Assembly (NCBI GenBank): GCA_964446955.1
Contig: CAYUQJ010000002.1
Span: 1 to 64,000, forward strand
Source of the DNA: Leptolinea sp964446955
GTDB taxonomy: Bacteria; Chloroflexota; Anaerolineae; Anaerolineales; Anaerolineaceae
Direction: 5' to 3'
Length of the DNA: 64,000 nt
Both the position numbers and the translations under genes were made by a program. Each line of letters begins with the position of its first letter. Within the stretch, counting starts at the first letter, position 1. Under the pieces are notes generated by a model. It saw only the letters and a program-made list of their open reading frames with translations. It searched no databases and was not told the origin of the DNA. This document shows, one piece after another, positions 27,190 through 33,842 of the stretch.

Positions 27190-27222
27190 TCGGAAACCCC
27201 GTCAGTTTCCCCCCACTGACGG
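27190..27222 (-). terminator. Probable terminator after fliS
   Basis: CCGTCAGT/ACTGACGG (27199-27206 with 27215-27222) with an eight-base loop, followed by GGGTTTCC on the minus strand. It separates fliS from the flgC promoter. The T-run is short, so efficiency is uncertain. Confidence 0.5.
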
Positions 27223-27269
27223 TCGTTCCCAGAGCGAATAGATTGGATTACTACGGTTTGTTGCAGTTA

Positions 27270-27629
27270 TCAGGCTGAACGAACAGCCATTGATACTCCG
27301 GTTGGTACTGCCTGAACTTTTGGGGCGTTCATTTGATTCTCAATGGTTACCCAGGCATCGCGCAATTCAACCAGGGTTTGTTTCGCCTGGGCGTATTCCT
27401 GTTTGCGGATGCAGTCGAGGCACCAGTTATAGAGAGATAAGAGGTTCATGGCAATCTCGGCATAGTTGTAATCAAGCGCATCACGTAGGGCAGAGACAGC
27501 TTTCAGCGCGGTTGCCATGTCTTTTTGATCACAGGAGCGAATTGCCAGATCATAGGCCATAATCACCAGGTGCAGCGGTGAAGCTGAAAGAACTTCCTGC
27601 TTTCGGTATGCGTGACTTTGGTTATACAT
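27270..27629 (-). CDS. fliS: Flagellin export chaperone FliS
   Basis: 119 residues. YRKQEVLSASPLHLVIMAYDLAIRSCDQKDMATALKAVSALRDALDYNYAEIAMNLLSLYNWCLDCIRKQEYAQAKQTLVELRDAW matches the four-helix FliS bundle that binds the flagellin C-terminus. Start at 27629 after AGGAGG. A longer open frame upstream of it has no ribosome site. It lies after flaG1 and shares the filament-gene block. Confidence 0.92.
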   Translation of the reverse strand: MYNQSHAYRKQEVLSASPLHLVIMAYDLAIRSCDQKDMATALKAVSALRDALDYNYAEIAMNLLSLYNWCLDCIRKQEYAQAKQTLVELRDAWVTIENQMNAPKVQAVPTGVSMAVRSA

Positions 27630-27700
27630 AAAGAATTCCTCCTCAACATCGCTGCTGTTACAAAATCTATATTCGGTAGAACTTTGGCTGCCTGAAGGAT

Positions 27701-27722
27701 TACCGCGTAAAAATTGCGTAAA
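27701..27722 (-). promoter_or_regulatory. Possible weak 11-bp repeat pair before fliS
   Basis: Two adjacent 11-base units, TTTACGCAATT (27712-27722) and TTTACGCGGTA (27701-27711), begin inside the end of flaG1. The -10-like spacing differs from the other copies (TACCGA is one base off, TATAGA further). I list it as a weak member of the repeat family. It could be chance. Confidence 0.3.
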
Positions 27723-27727
27723 GAAAT

Positions 27728-28021
27728 TCAAGCACTTTTTTGGATCAACCCGCCGGATGGAAGATCATCCATGGCATCTCCCGGAACGGTCCGGATGATC
27801 TCGGATGAAGCTTCATCAACGAGAAAAACAACTATCTCATGATTATCTTCATCCACTTTGTAGACCAATTTTGTGTTGCCGGGAAAGGTATACATGGGAA
27901 CAGGTGATTTCACTTCCTTGCTTGTTTTTTGGTGGTCTGCCTGGTTCTCAACCTGATGTGAATGCCCGACAGGCACTTCATTGGAACTGCCGCTAATTGG
28001 GTTTACTGAATAGTCAGACAT
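27728..28021 (-). CDS. flaG: FlaG-family protein (copy 1)
   Basis: 97 residues. The C-terminal 55 residues (TKLVYKVDEDNHEIVVFLVDEASSEIIRTVPGDAMDDLPSGGL) are a diverged FlaG domain. The N-terminal part is disordered and Ser/His rich. Start placed at the ATG at 28021 behind AAGGA. FlaG homologues influence filament length in some species, and their mechanism is not settled. It is the most diverged of three FlaG copies here. Confidence 0.8.
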   Translation of the reverse strand: MSDYSVNPISGSSNEVPVGHSHQVENQADHQKTSKEVKSPVPMYTFPGNTKLVYKVDEDNHEIVVFLVDEASSEIIRTVPGDAMDDLPSGGLIQKSA

Positions 28022-28146
28022 AGGATCCTTCCTTTCGTCCTCGGCAGATGGATCATTCTGCCTTACACCATACCGGTCATCCATGACCAGTGATATATAT
28101 ATCATCGGTCAAAAACGGGAGAAATTGCGTTAATTGAAGATAAAAG

Positions 28147-28183
28147 TTTAAAAAAGAACAGGGCTGCGAATTACGCAGCCCTG
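28147..28183 (-). terminator. Rho-independent terminator after flaG copy 2
   Basis: A ten-base stem, CAGGGCTGCG (28159-28168) with CGCAGCCCTG (28174-28183), has a five-base loop and is followed on the minus strand by TTCTTTTTT. It ends the flaG2 unit 26 bp past the stop. This makes flaG2 a single-gene unit with its own sigma-28 promoter. Confidence 0.88.
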
Positions 28184-28208
28184 GCATCGTTGCTACCGTT
28201 AATTGAAA

Positions 28209-28499
28209 TTATCGGGAAATTGACATTAACTGTCCAGCCGGAATGTCTTTGATCGCTTCAGGCGGGATGGTACGGATAACTTTGTCAGATTCTTTGTCTT
28301 TGATCAGGATGGTGACATCATTGGTCTTTTCATCAACCCGAAACTGCAGGCGCGTATTGCTTCCCGCGACATTCGACGCGTAGGCTGTATGTGCTTCCTG
28401 CTGTTTAACAGCCGACTTGGGTTTCTGTTCCGTTCGCTGTAACGAACCGATCAGCTCCATTCCCGCGCGGCCCACTGGATTTGAAATTGTGTTTGTCAT
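28209..28499 (-). CDS. flaG: FlaG-family protein (copy 2)
   Basis: 96 residues with the FlaG core TRLQFRVDEKTNDVTILIKDKESDKVIRTIPPEAIKDIPAGQL. It is very similar in the core to copy 3 (28716-29006). It has its own consensus sigma-28 promoter and terminator, and its ribosome site lies in a GGA-loop hairpin. It is therefore probably among the most strongly and late-expressed genes here. Its role with the filament is inferred from the family. Confidence 0.88.
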   Translation of the reverse strand: MTNTISNPVGRAGMELIGSLQRTEQKPKSAVKQQEAHTAYASNVAGSNTRLQFRVDEKTNDVTILIKDKESDKVIRTIPPEAIKDIPAGQLMSISR

Positions 28500-28559
28500 G
28501 GCATCCTGCCTTTCTGCCCCGATCTTTCATCCGGGAGCATTAACCATCCTGGTTAATGC
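28500..28559 (-). promoter_or_regulatory. Twin GGA-loop hairpins in the flaG2 leader (putative CsrA sites)
   Basis: On the minus strand a perfect nine-base stem, GCATTAACC/GGTTAATGC (28551-28559 with 28537-28545), displays loop AGGAT. A second, short hairpin, GGC/GCC (28508-28510 with 28500-28502), displays the same loop AGGAT immediately before the ATG at 28499, so this loop is the ribosome site. GGA in a loop is the CsrA recognition feature, and a pair of such sites suits a CsrA dimer. Confidence 0.6.
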
Positions 28560-28586
28560 GTTTTGTGTATCTAACTCCTGTTTAGT

Positions 28587-28613
28587 TTATCGGCAGACTG
28601 TAAAAAAACTTTA
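28587..28613 (-). promoter_or_regulatory. Consensus sigma-28 promoter of flaG2
   Basis: Minus strand: -35 TAAAGTTT (28606-28613), an 11-base spacer, -10 GCCGATAA (28587-28594). All sixteen bases match the enteric FliA consensus. It directs flaG2 (28209-28499) with a leader of about 80 bases. The FliA protein is encoded at 47469-48338. Confidence 0.92.
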
Positions 28614-28674
28614 GTGTTTTTTCAAATTCATTTTGAAACTGTTCGACAGTTTTACGAATGTTCCTTAAACAGGA

Positions 28675-28708
28675 ACAAAAAGAGGCTGTCCCTTCGGTGA
28701 CAGCCTCT
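28675..28708 (-). terminator. Rho-independent terminator after flaG copy 3
   Basis: A ten-base stem, AGAGGCTGTC (28681-28690) with GACAGCCTCT (28699-28708), has an eight-base loop, followed by TTTTTG on the minus strand. It ends the fliD-flaG3 unit just past the flaG3 stop at 28716. Confidence 0.9.
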
Positions 28709-28715
28709 CATCGCC

Positions 28716-29006
28716 TTAACCAGATCGCTGCAGGATCTGACCGGGTGGGATATCTTTGATGGCTTCTGCGGGAATGGTCCGGACAACTTTATCCGAATTT
28801 TTATCCCGTATCAAGATGATGATGTCATTGGTCTTTGAATCCACCTGAAATTGCAACCGGGTTTGAGCGTAAGCGCTCGTAGCCTGGCTGGCTTTCGCCG
28901 GCTGGCTTGCTGCCGGTGCCGGTTTTTTCTCCTGCTTTGGAGAATTAAGGCTGCCGGTCAGTTCAACGGCTGCCCGGCCTAGGGAGGAGATTACAGGATC
29001 AGTCAT
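28716..29006 (-). CDS. flaG: FlaG-family protein (copy 3)
   Basis: 96 residues. TRLQFQVDSKTNDIIILIRDKNSDKVVRTIPAEAIKDIPPGQILQRSG is the FlaG core, near-identical in pattern to copy 2. The leader has a Lys/Pro/Ala-rich stretch. It follows fliD, which is the usual place for FlaG in Gram-positive-type clusters. A GGA-loop hairpin lies in its leader. Confidence 0.88.
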   Translation of the reverse strand: MTDPVISSLGRAAVELTGSLNSPKQEKKPAPAASQPAKASQATSAYAQTRLQFQVDSKTNDIIILIRDKNSDKVVRTIPAEAIKDIPPGQILQRSG

Positions 29007-29025
29007 GGCTCCATCCTTTTCCTAA

Positions 29026-29050
29026 CACCCCGACGTCCTTGTCAGGGGTG
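29026..29050 (-). promoter_or_regulatory. GGA-loop hairpin in the flaG3 leader
   Basis: Between fliD and flaG3, a stem of nine pairs with one bulged T (29041-29050 with 29026-29034) presents loop AAGGAC on the minus strand. Three further GGA triplets lie between it and the flaG3 ATG (29006). It may be a CsrA site or an intergenic processing hairpin. It lacks the T-run of a terminator. Confidence 0.45.
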
Positions 29051-29077
29051 GTAAAACACTCTTGAATAACCATTCCA

Positions 29078-30814
29078 TTATCCATACAATGCTGAGTTCA
29101 AATTGGATTGGTTCAAAAAGGTTTCCATTTGCGCCTGGTATTCTGCATAATACTTAACCAGGTAAACCTCGCGGCGCTCCAATCGCTCGTTGATGGATTC
29201 GATGCGGGAATTGAGATTGGTGATCGTGGAATCCGCGCTTTGAATGCTCTGGTTTACATAACCACTTGTCCCGGCGTATGTATCCACCTTATTGGCTATG
29301 GCATTCATCGCCGAGTCGAGCAACGCGGTAACATCTTCAAAATGCGCGTTCAACGCCGTGGATAAGGCGGAAGAATCGGATATGGATGCTTTCAAGTCAG
29401 AATCCAGTGTGATTCCAAGCTCGGTTAAATTCTTGTAGATTCCGCCATTGGTGTAATCCTGATTCATCAACGTGATCAGATCATTGCCGGCATAGCGAAC
29501 GGAGTATTCCCCGGCCAATGACTCACGGGTATACGTATCATCCTCATTTTTCGTGGTTCCGGTCTTGGTACGGATATACGAAGTAAGATCATTGAAAGCG
29601 GTGAGGAATTTATTTATGGTAGATGTTGAATTGCTCGAATCGCTCTTGACAACCAGATTGGCGCTCTTCCCTTCCGCGTCAGAGGCCAGGTCAAGGGTCA
29701 TTCCGGATATTACATCTGTCAGCCCGGAGTTTGAGCTGCGGACCATGTCCATTCCGTTGACAGAGAAGTGCGCGTCCGCCGCCGTGACCTTGGTATTCAG
29801 AACACCTCCGGATAAGACTCCCAGCGATGCGAGTACCCCGCCAGACGTATCGGACGCTTCCATGGTGTGTTGCGTCCCGGATGATTCGTTCTTTAACACC
29901 AGGGTATTATCAATAATAGAGGAGGTTACTCTGTTTCCATCGCCATATGTGCCGGAATTGATCAGGGAATTGATATCGATCAGGCTCATATCGCTGGTTA
30001 CATTGATCGAAGCGCCCTTCGCGTTGTAAGCCAGTTGAACGGCACCGGTTGCCTTGTTGGCTTCCGTGTACAGGTTCGAATCAGATCCAAAGGTGACGGA
30101 AAGACCCCGGCCGGTATCATATACACCACCGCCAGCCGGAATACTCTGCCAGTTTGATGTGAATTCGCCTGTAGATCCATCCTGAATACTCTGGACATTA
30201 CCATCAACATCCACGATCCGGAATTGCCAACCTTCGCTGGCATCATTGCGGGTTTCAATATAATAATTTCCCGTGCCAAGTTCTTTTTGGCCGGAGATAA
30301 CGCTATTTGAACTACCGGACGAAATGGAAGAAACGGTATCCGGTAGACTATCGACAAGTGAAGCGCTCCGCTCGGCCGCGCCGCCTATGATAAACGTTCC
30401 TGTGAGTCCCAGGGGTTGGTTGGAATAGGTCTGTTGCGTGGAATGGACTTCATGTGCTCTGGCGAGTGAAGTCACCGAAAGATTGTATGTCCCGGCGGAA
30501 ACGGATGAATTAACAGTGGCGGTCGCCACGGTGGTTCCTGTGGTCAGGGGGGAAACCGTGACGGTTCGCCCCGGTTCCAAAGCATATGCTGAGTTTGAGC
30601 TGCGCAGGGAATTAATGGCAGATTGCAAGGCATCAAATTTTGTCTTCAGGTCTGTGTAGGCGGCTTTCTTGACGGTTATCGAATCTTTCTGTTCCGTGTA
30701 CCGGGTCAGGGGTAGTTTTTCCTGAGCCAACGTGTAATTGACAAGATTCTGATAGTAGGAATCAAGGTTTTCAACGCCAGATTTTGATAAAGTGGATGAA
30801 ATTGAGCTTACCAT
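29078..30814 (-). CDS. fliD: Flagellar filament cap protein FliD
   Basis: 578 residues. SSTLSKSGVENLDSYYQNLVNYTLAQEKLPLTRYTEQKDSITVKKAAYTDLKTKFDALQSAINSL is the FliD N-terminal domain. The C-terminus (TYAGTSGYVNQSIQSADSTITNLNSRIESINERLERREVYLVKYYAEYQAQMETFLNQSNLNSALYG) is the coiled tail. The middle is variable and Ser/Gly rich. It caps the filament and folds flagellin. The GGAGG ribosome site lies in a small hairpin loop. Confidence 0.94.
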   Translation of the reverse strand: MVSSISSTLSKSGVENLDSYYQNLVNYTLAQEKLPLTRYTEQKDSITVKKAAYTDLKTKFDALQSAINSLRSSNSAYALEPGRTVTVSPLTTGTTVATATVNSSVSAGTYNLSVTSLARAHEVHSTQQTYSNQPLGLTGTFIIGGAAERSASLVDSLPDTVSSISSGSSNSVISGQKELGTGNYYIETRNDASEGWQFRIVDVDGNVQSIQDGSTGEFTSNWQSIPAGGGVYDTGRGLSVTFGSDSNLYTEANKATGAVQLAYNAKGASINVTSDMSLIDINSLINSGTYGDGNRVTSSIIDNTLVLKNESSGTQHTMEASDTSGGVLASLGVLSGGVLNTKVTAADAHFSVNGMDMVRSSNSGLTDVISGMTLDLASDAEGKSANLVVKSDSSNSTSTINKFLTAFNDLTSYIRTKTGTTKNEDDTYTRESLAGEYSVRYAGNDLITLMNQDYTNGGIYKNLTELGITLDSDLKASISDSSALSTALNAHFEDVTALLDSAMNAIANKVDTYAGTSGYVNQSIQSADSTITNLNSRIESINERLERREVYLVKYYAEYQAQMETFLNQSNLNSALYG

Positions 30815-30817
30815 TTT

Positions 30818-30830
30818 CGCCTCCGCGGCG
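30818..30830 (-). promoter_or_regulatory. Small hairpin holding the fliD ribosome site
   Basis: CGCC/GGCG (minus strand 30827-30830 with 30818-30821) encloses loop GCGGA three bases before the fliD ATG. The GGA of the loop overlaps the ribosome site. It is a weaker version of the fliC and flaG2 arrangement. Confidence 0.4.
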
Positions 30831-30846
30831 TAACTTCTTGCGTTTC

Positions 30847-30873
30847 GGGGGGAGCCGTTTTACGGCTCCCCCC
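30847..30873 (-). terminator. Strong hairpin between fliC and fliD
   Basis: An 11-bp perfect stem, GGGGGGAGCCG/CGGCTCCCCCC (30847-30857 with 30863-30873), has a five-base loop, 44 bp after the fliC stop. It has no T-tract on the minus strand. It probably trims or protects the flagellin mRNA end, or partly attenuates read-through into fliD, so that fliC is made in excess. Confidence 0.6.
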
Positions 30874-30916
30874 ATGGGGTTACTTCTGTTTAGATAAGGA
30901 TACTGTGATCAAAGGA

Positions 30917-32143
30917 TTATTGGAAGAGGGTCAGAAGTGAAGCCGGAGCCTGGTTCGCCTGAGCCAGCATGGCAATAGCCGTCTGCTGCAAGATCTGGAA
31001 CTTGCTCGAGTTCACCTGTTCTTCCGCCATGTTGGCGTTCATGATCCGGTTGTAGGAAGCTTCCACGTTGATCTGGGCAGCGGAGACCTGGTCTTCCTTG
31101 AATTCAAGGCGGCCGGTGAAGGCACCGATCTTCGCCATAATGGCGTTGACCGAGTCCAGTTTGCGTTCCAGTGTGGTCATCAACTCCCGGTAACTGGCGG
31201 CATCCGTCAAAGCGTCACCGGTTGCTCCCTCAGATAGAACGTTATATGAACCTTCTGCTATGTAGTTAAGTGTGAGTTCTTCAGGATCAACATCCGCGGT
31301 CACATTGGCGAAAGTTGCCACCATGCCGTTACCAAAGTCAACTGCACCACCAGCAGACAGATCATCTTCGATGTAGGCAGCAGGGGTAGAGCCAATTTGC
31401 AGGGCATTTCCGGCAGCGTCGAGTAGTTCAATTCTGTCAACATCTGTGGCAGTACCGGTTCCAACAGTAACACGGATCGAATAAGAACCTGAGCCAAGAA
31501 CATCTGTGCCGGTAACAACTGTTCCAGTCGTGACCACGCCGGTGACAATGGTGGCACCTGCGGTGACAGATGCAGAATCTGCCGTGGCTTTGGTAGCCAA
31601 CCCCAGATTGCGGGTACCTTCTGTGGCAGACAGGTTGGACAGGCCGTTCACATTGGTTACATCGGCCGCGTCTGCGCCGGTCTGGAAGGACAATGCGGTG
31701 GTCAAATAGGTACCATCGATGAGCTTATTGCCGTTCCAGGCAGTCTGGTTGACGATGTCATCGATCTGTTCGACGTAGGCATTCAACTGTTCTTTGATGG
31801 CAGTGCGCTCAGCGGTACCCATCGTATCAGAAGCAGCCTGGCTGGCTTTGTTTTTCATCTGAACGAGGATATCTGTGATGCGGCCAACGCCGGCTTCCGC
31901 AACGGCCAACAGGTTCTTGGCATCGCCGATATTGGAAAGGGCGACCTGCAAACCCTGGCTGCGGGCGTTCAATTTGGTGGCGATGGTCAGACCAGCGGGA
32001 TCATCTGATGCTGAGTTGATGCGCTTGCCAGTCGCCAGACGGGTCTGGGCAACACCCAGTTGTTTGTTGACGGTCTGGAGAGCCCAGAGGGAATTCAGAG
32101 CGCCGATATTTGAAGCAATACGAGTTACATCCTGATTAGCCAT
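30917..32143 (-). CDS. fliC: Flagellin
   Basis: 408 residues. The N-terminal D0/D1 (MANQDVTRIASNIGALNSLWALQTVNKQLGVAQTRLATGKRINSASDDPAGLTIATKLNARSQGLQVALSNIGDAKNLLAVAEAG) and C-terminal helices (NVEASYNRIMNANMAEEQVNSSKFQILQQTAIAMLAQANQAPASLLTLFQ) are typical. The Thr/Val/Gly-rich middle is about 200 residues, so the outer domains are small. Start set at the ATG at 32143 behind GGAGG. A run-on reading 16 codons further upstream is not supported. Sigma-28 and probable CsrA control are listed separately. Ser/Thr-rich surface stretches could be glycosylated by the island next door. Confidence 0.96.
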   Translation of the reverse strand: MANQDVTRIASNIGALNSLWALQTVNKQLGVAQTRLATGKRINSASDDPAGLTIATKLNARSQGLQVALSNIGDAKNLLAVAEAGVGRITDILVQMKNKASQAASDTMGTAERTAIKEQLNAYVEQIDDIVNQTAWNGNKLIDGTYLTTALSFQTGADAADVTNVNGLSNLSATEGTRNLGLATKATADSASVTAGATIVTGVVTTGTVVTGTDVLGSGSYSIRVTVGTGTATDVDRIELLDAAGNALQIGSTPAAYIEDDLSAGGAVDFGNGMVATFANVTADVDPEELTLNYIAEGSYNVLSEGATGDALTDAASYRELMTTLERKLDSVNAIMAKIGAFTGRLEFKEDQVSAAQINVEASYNRIMNANMAEEQVNSSKFQILQQTAIAMLAQANQAPASLLTLFQ

Positions 32144-32189
32144 TTCAAACCTCCATGTTTGAAGTTCGCCGGGGGTTCCTTCCCCCAGC
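32144..32189 (-). promoter_or_regulatory. Two GGA-loop hairpins at the flagellin ribosome site (putative CsrA sites)
   Basis: Minus strand, reading toward fliC. Hairpin 1, GCTGGGGG/CCCCCGGC (32182-32189 with 32168-32175), displays loop AAGGAA. Hairpin 2, TTCAAAC/GTTTGAA (32157-32163 with 32144-32150), displays loop ATGGAG, directly abuts the ATG at 32143, and contains the ribosome site. The loop region reads ACATGGAGGT, matching the CsrA consensus ACANGGANGT. The two GGA motifs are 25 bases apart, a spacing a CsrA dimer can bridge. Bacillus hag has the same two-site design. Confidence 0.75.
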
Positions 32190-32333
32190 ATAAGGGAATT
32201 TGGGTTCCTCTTTTGTTTTTCCGCTTCCAGCCTGGAACCCTGATAACCGGTTGCGGTCCTTCACTTATTTAGACTGGCATTATTCTCCGCGATTATGCCT
32301 CCTTCAATCAATCCTTTGATGAACCTATAAAGA

Positions 32334-32360
32334 TTATCGTCTCTATCAGCAAAAACTTAA
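32334..32360 (-). promoter_or_regulatory. Sigma-28 promoter of fliC
   Basis: Minus strand: TTAAGTTT (32353-32360), an 11-base spacer, GACGATAA (32334-32341). Seven of eight bases match at each box with the canonical spacing. It directs flagellin with a leader of about 185 bases, which includes the two GGA hairpins. The rest of the 305-bp gap to the divergent gene at 32450 holds that gene's promoter. Confidence 0.85.
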
Positions 32361-32410
32361 GCCTTTTTACCCTGAAGGCGTTAAGAACACATAAATAATT
32401 ACAAATCCGG

Positions 32411-32438
32411 TTGAACACTACAGGGTTCATCCTATACT
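32411..32438 (+). promoter_or_regulatory. Sigma-70 type promoter of the glycosyltransferase genes
   Basis: TTGAAC (32411-32416), a 16-base spacer, TATACT (32433-32438). Transcription should begin about 32445, only about five bases before the ATG at 32450. No ribosome site is visible, so the mRNA may be leaderless. This house-keeping-type promoter is divergent from the sigma-28 fliC promoter. Confidence 0.7.
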
Positions 32439-32449
32439 ACAATAACAAT

Positions 32450-33835
32450 ATGTACCTTTCCCTGTGTCTGATCATTAAAGATGAAAACCCATATCTCAAA
32501 GAATGGCTGGATTATCACATTCTTCTGGGTATTGACCATTTTTGGATATACGACAATGAATCACAGGAACCTGTGGTTAATGCAATCCCGGAATACATAA
32601 AAAAGGGATGGGTTACCGTAAATCCGATCCGGGGCAAAGGGATGCAGTTGTATGCCTACGATCATTGCATTCAAACCTATGGATACCTAACCAAATGGAT
32701 CGGCTTTATTGATACAGATGAATTTCTTGTTCCAAAAACCACTAAAACCATCCCTGAGTTCTTGGTCGATTTCGAGGACTTTGGCGGTCTGGCCGTAAGC
32801 TCGGTTTTCTTTGGCGCGGATGGAAATAAGGACAGACCCTTATGCGGACAGGTTGCCGGTTACCTGGCAAGATCCTCGGATGATTTCTCCATGAATCGGC
32901 TGATCAAATCGATCGTTCAACCGGACAAAGTGGTTTTCCCAATTTCCCCTCATCATTTTATGTACAAAGAAGGTTTTTTCTGTGTTAATGAAAAAATAGA
33001 CCGGGTGGATACCCAGTTCTTCCCCTGTAATGTGAAAAAAATCCAACTGAACCATTACTTTACCCGCTCCATGTTCGAATGGAAAGAGAAGATGAGCCGC
33101 GGCCGCGGGGACATGGGAAACCCATATTCAGATCAACGCTGGGTAAATATTGACAAAAACAGCAGAATAGTGGATGAAACCGCTTTAAGGCTAATGGTAG
33201 ATCGGATGAACCTGCCACCCGCACAAACCAGAAATATCCGCGCGCTCCGTGATCCCACCTCATCCAGGCTGGTGGAACAACTTTCTCAGGCCGCCTCTGA
33301 GATCAACCCTGAACCCTGTGATGCCCAAACCTTTGAGGTTGTTGAAAAGCGGGAGGAACTGGCTCAATTGATACAGAATTTTCTGGATGGGACAGAGTTT
33401 CTTGTATCAAAACGTTTTTTGGATGCCCGACAGCTGTATGCCAGATTATTACAGCAATATCCATTTGATCTAACCCCCTATACCAACCTGGCCACAGCCT
33501 GTATTGGGATGGAGGATTTCCCGGCAGCATGGGAAGTGCTGGCTCAGGCGTGGCGGATGTCGCCTCGAAATTGGGTTGTGTTGCTTTGCATGGTCGATTA
33601 CTTTTATGCTACAGAAAATTATGAACAGGCAGAAAAATGCTCTTTGCTGGTTGCGGAATACGGTAATCTTGCACCCATCGGAGCGGCCGTACTGGCGTTA
33701 TCACAATGGAAACAGGGCAAGAAAAAGGAAGCCACGCATACCGCTAAACTGCTTCTTCCACAATTAACCCCTGAGGTCATTAAAAGTCATGTCTTCTTCC
33801 AGGAGCTGGTTGATTTAATCCAACCACGAGGATAA
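32450..33835 (+). CDS. GT92-type glycosyltransferase with TPR tail (copy 1)
   Basis: 461 residues. The N-terminal 230 residues match the DUF23/GT92 glycosyltransferase fold: SLCLIIKDENPYLKEWLDYHILLGIDHFWIYDNES, then WIGFIDTDEFLVP with the metal-binding DTD, and HHFMYKEGFF further on. The C-terminal part is helical, with TPR-like repeats (LTPYTNLATACIGMEDFPAAWEVLAQAWRMSP). The same arrangement recurs at 34953-36305. Next to fliC, it is a candidate flagellin glycosyltransferase. Sugar and acceptor are unknown. The ATG at 32450 is chosen because the upstream TTG overlaps the promoter. Confidence 0.8.
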   Translation: MYLSLCLIIKDENPYLKEWLDYHILLGIDHFWIYDNESQEPVVNAIPEYIKKGWVTVNPIRGKGMQLYAYDHCIQTYGYLTKWIGFIDTDEFLVPKTTKTIPEFLVDFEDFGGLAVSSVFFGADGNKDRPLCGQVAGYLARSSDDFSMNRLIKSIVQPDKVVFPISPHHFMYKEGFFCVNEKIDRVDTQFFPCNVKKIQLNHYFTRSMFEWKEKMSRGRGDMGNPYSDQRWVNIDKNSRIVDETALRLMVDRMNLPPAQTRNIRALRDPTSSRLVEQLSQAASEINPEPCDAQTFEVVEKREELAQLIQNFLDGTEFLVSKRFLDARQLYARLLQQYPFDLTPYTNLATACIGMEDFPAAWEVLAQAWRMSPRNWVVLLCMVDYFYATENYEQAEKCSLLVAEYGNLAPIGAAVLALSQWKQGKKKEATHTAKLLLPQLTPEVIKSHVFFQELVDLIQPRG

Positions 33836-33842
33836 ATGCTCT

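Noticed and set aside
28022..28146. Possible sigma-28 promoter before flaG1
   Set aside because: An ACCGATGA box is present on the minus strand, but the sequence at the correct -35 distance matches only half of TAAAGTTT. Read-through or a distant promoter is as likely.
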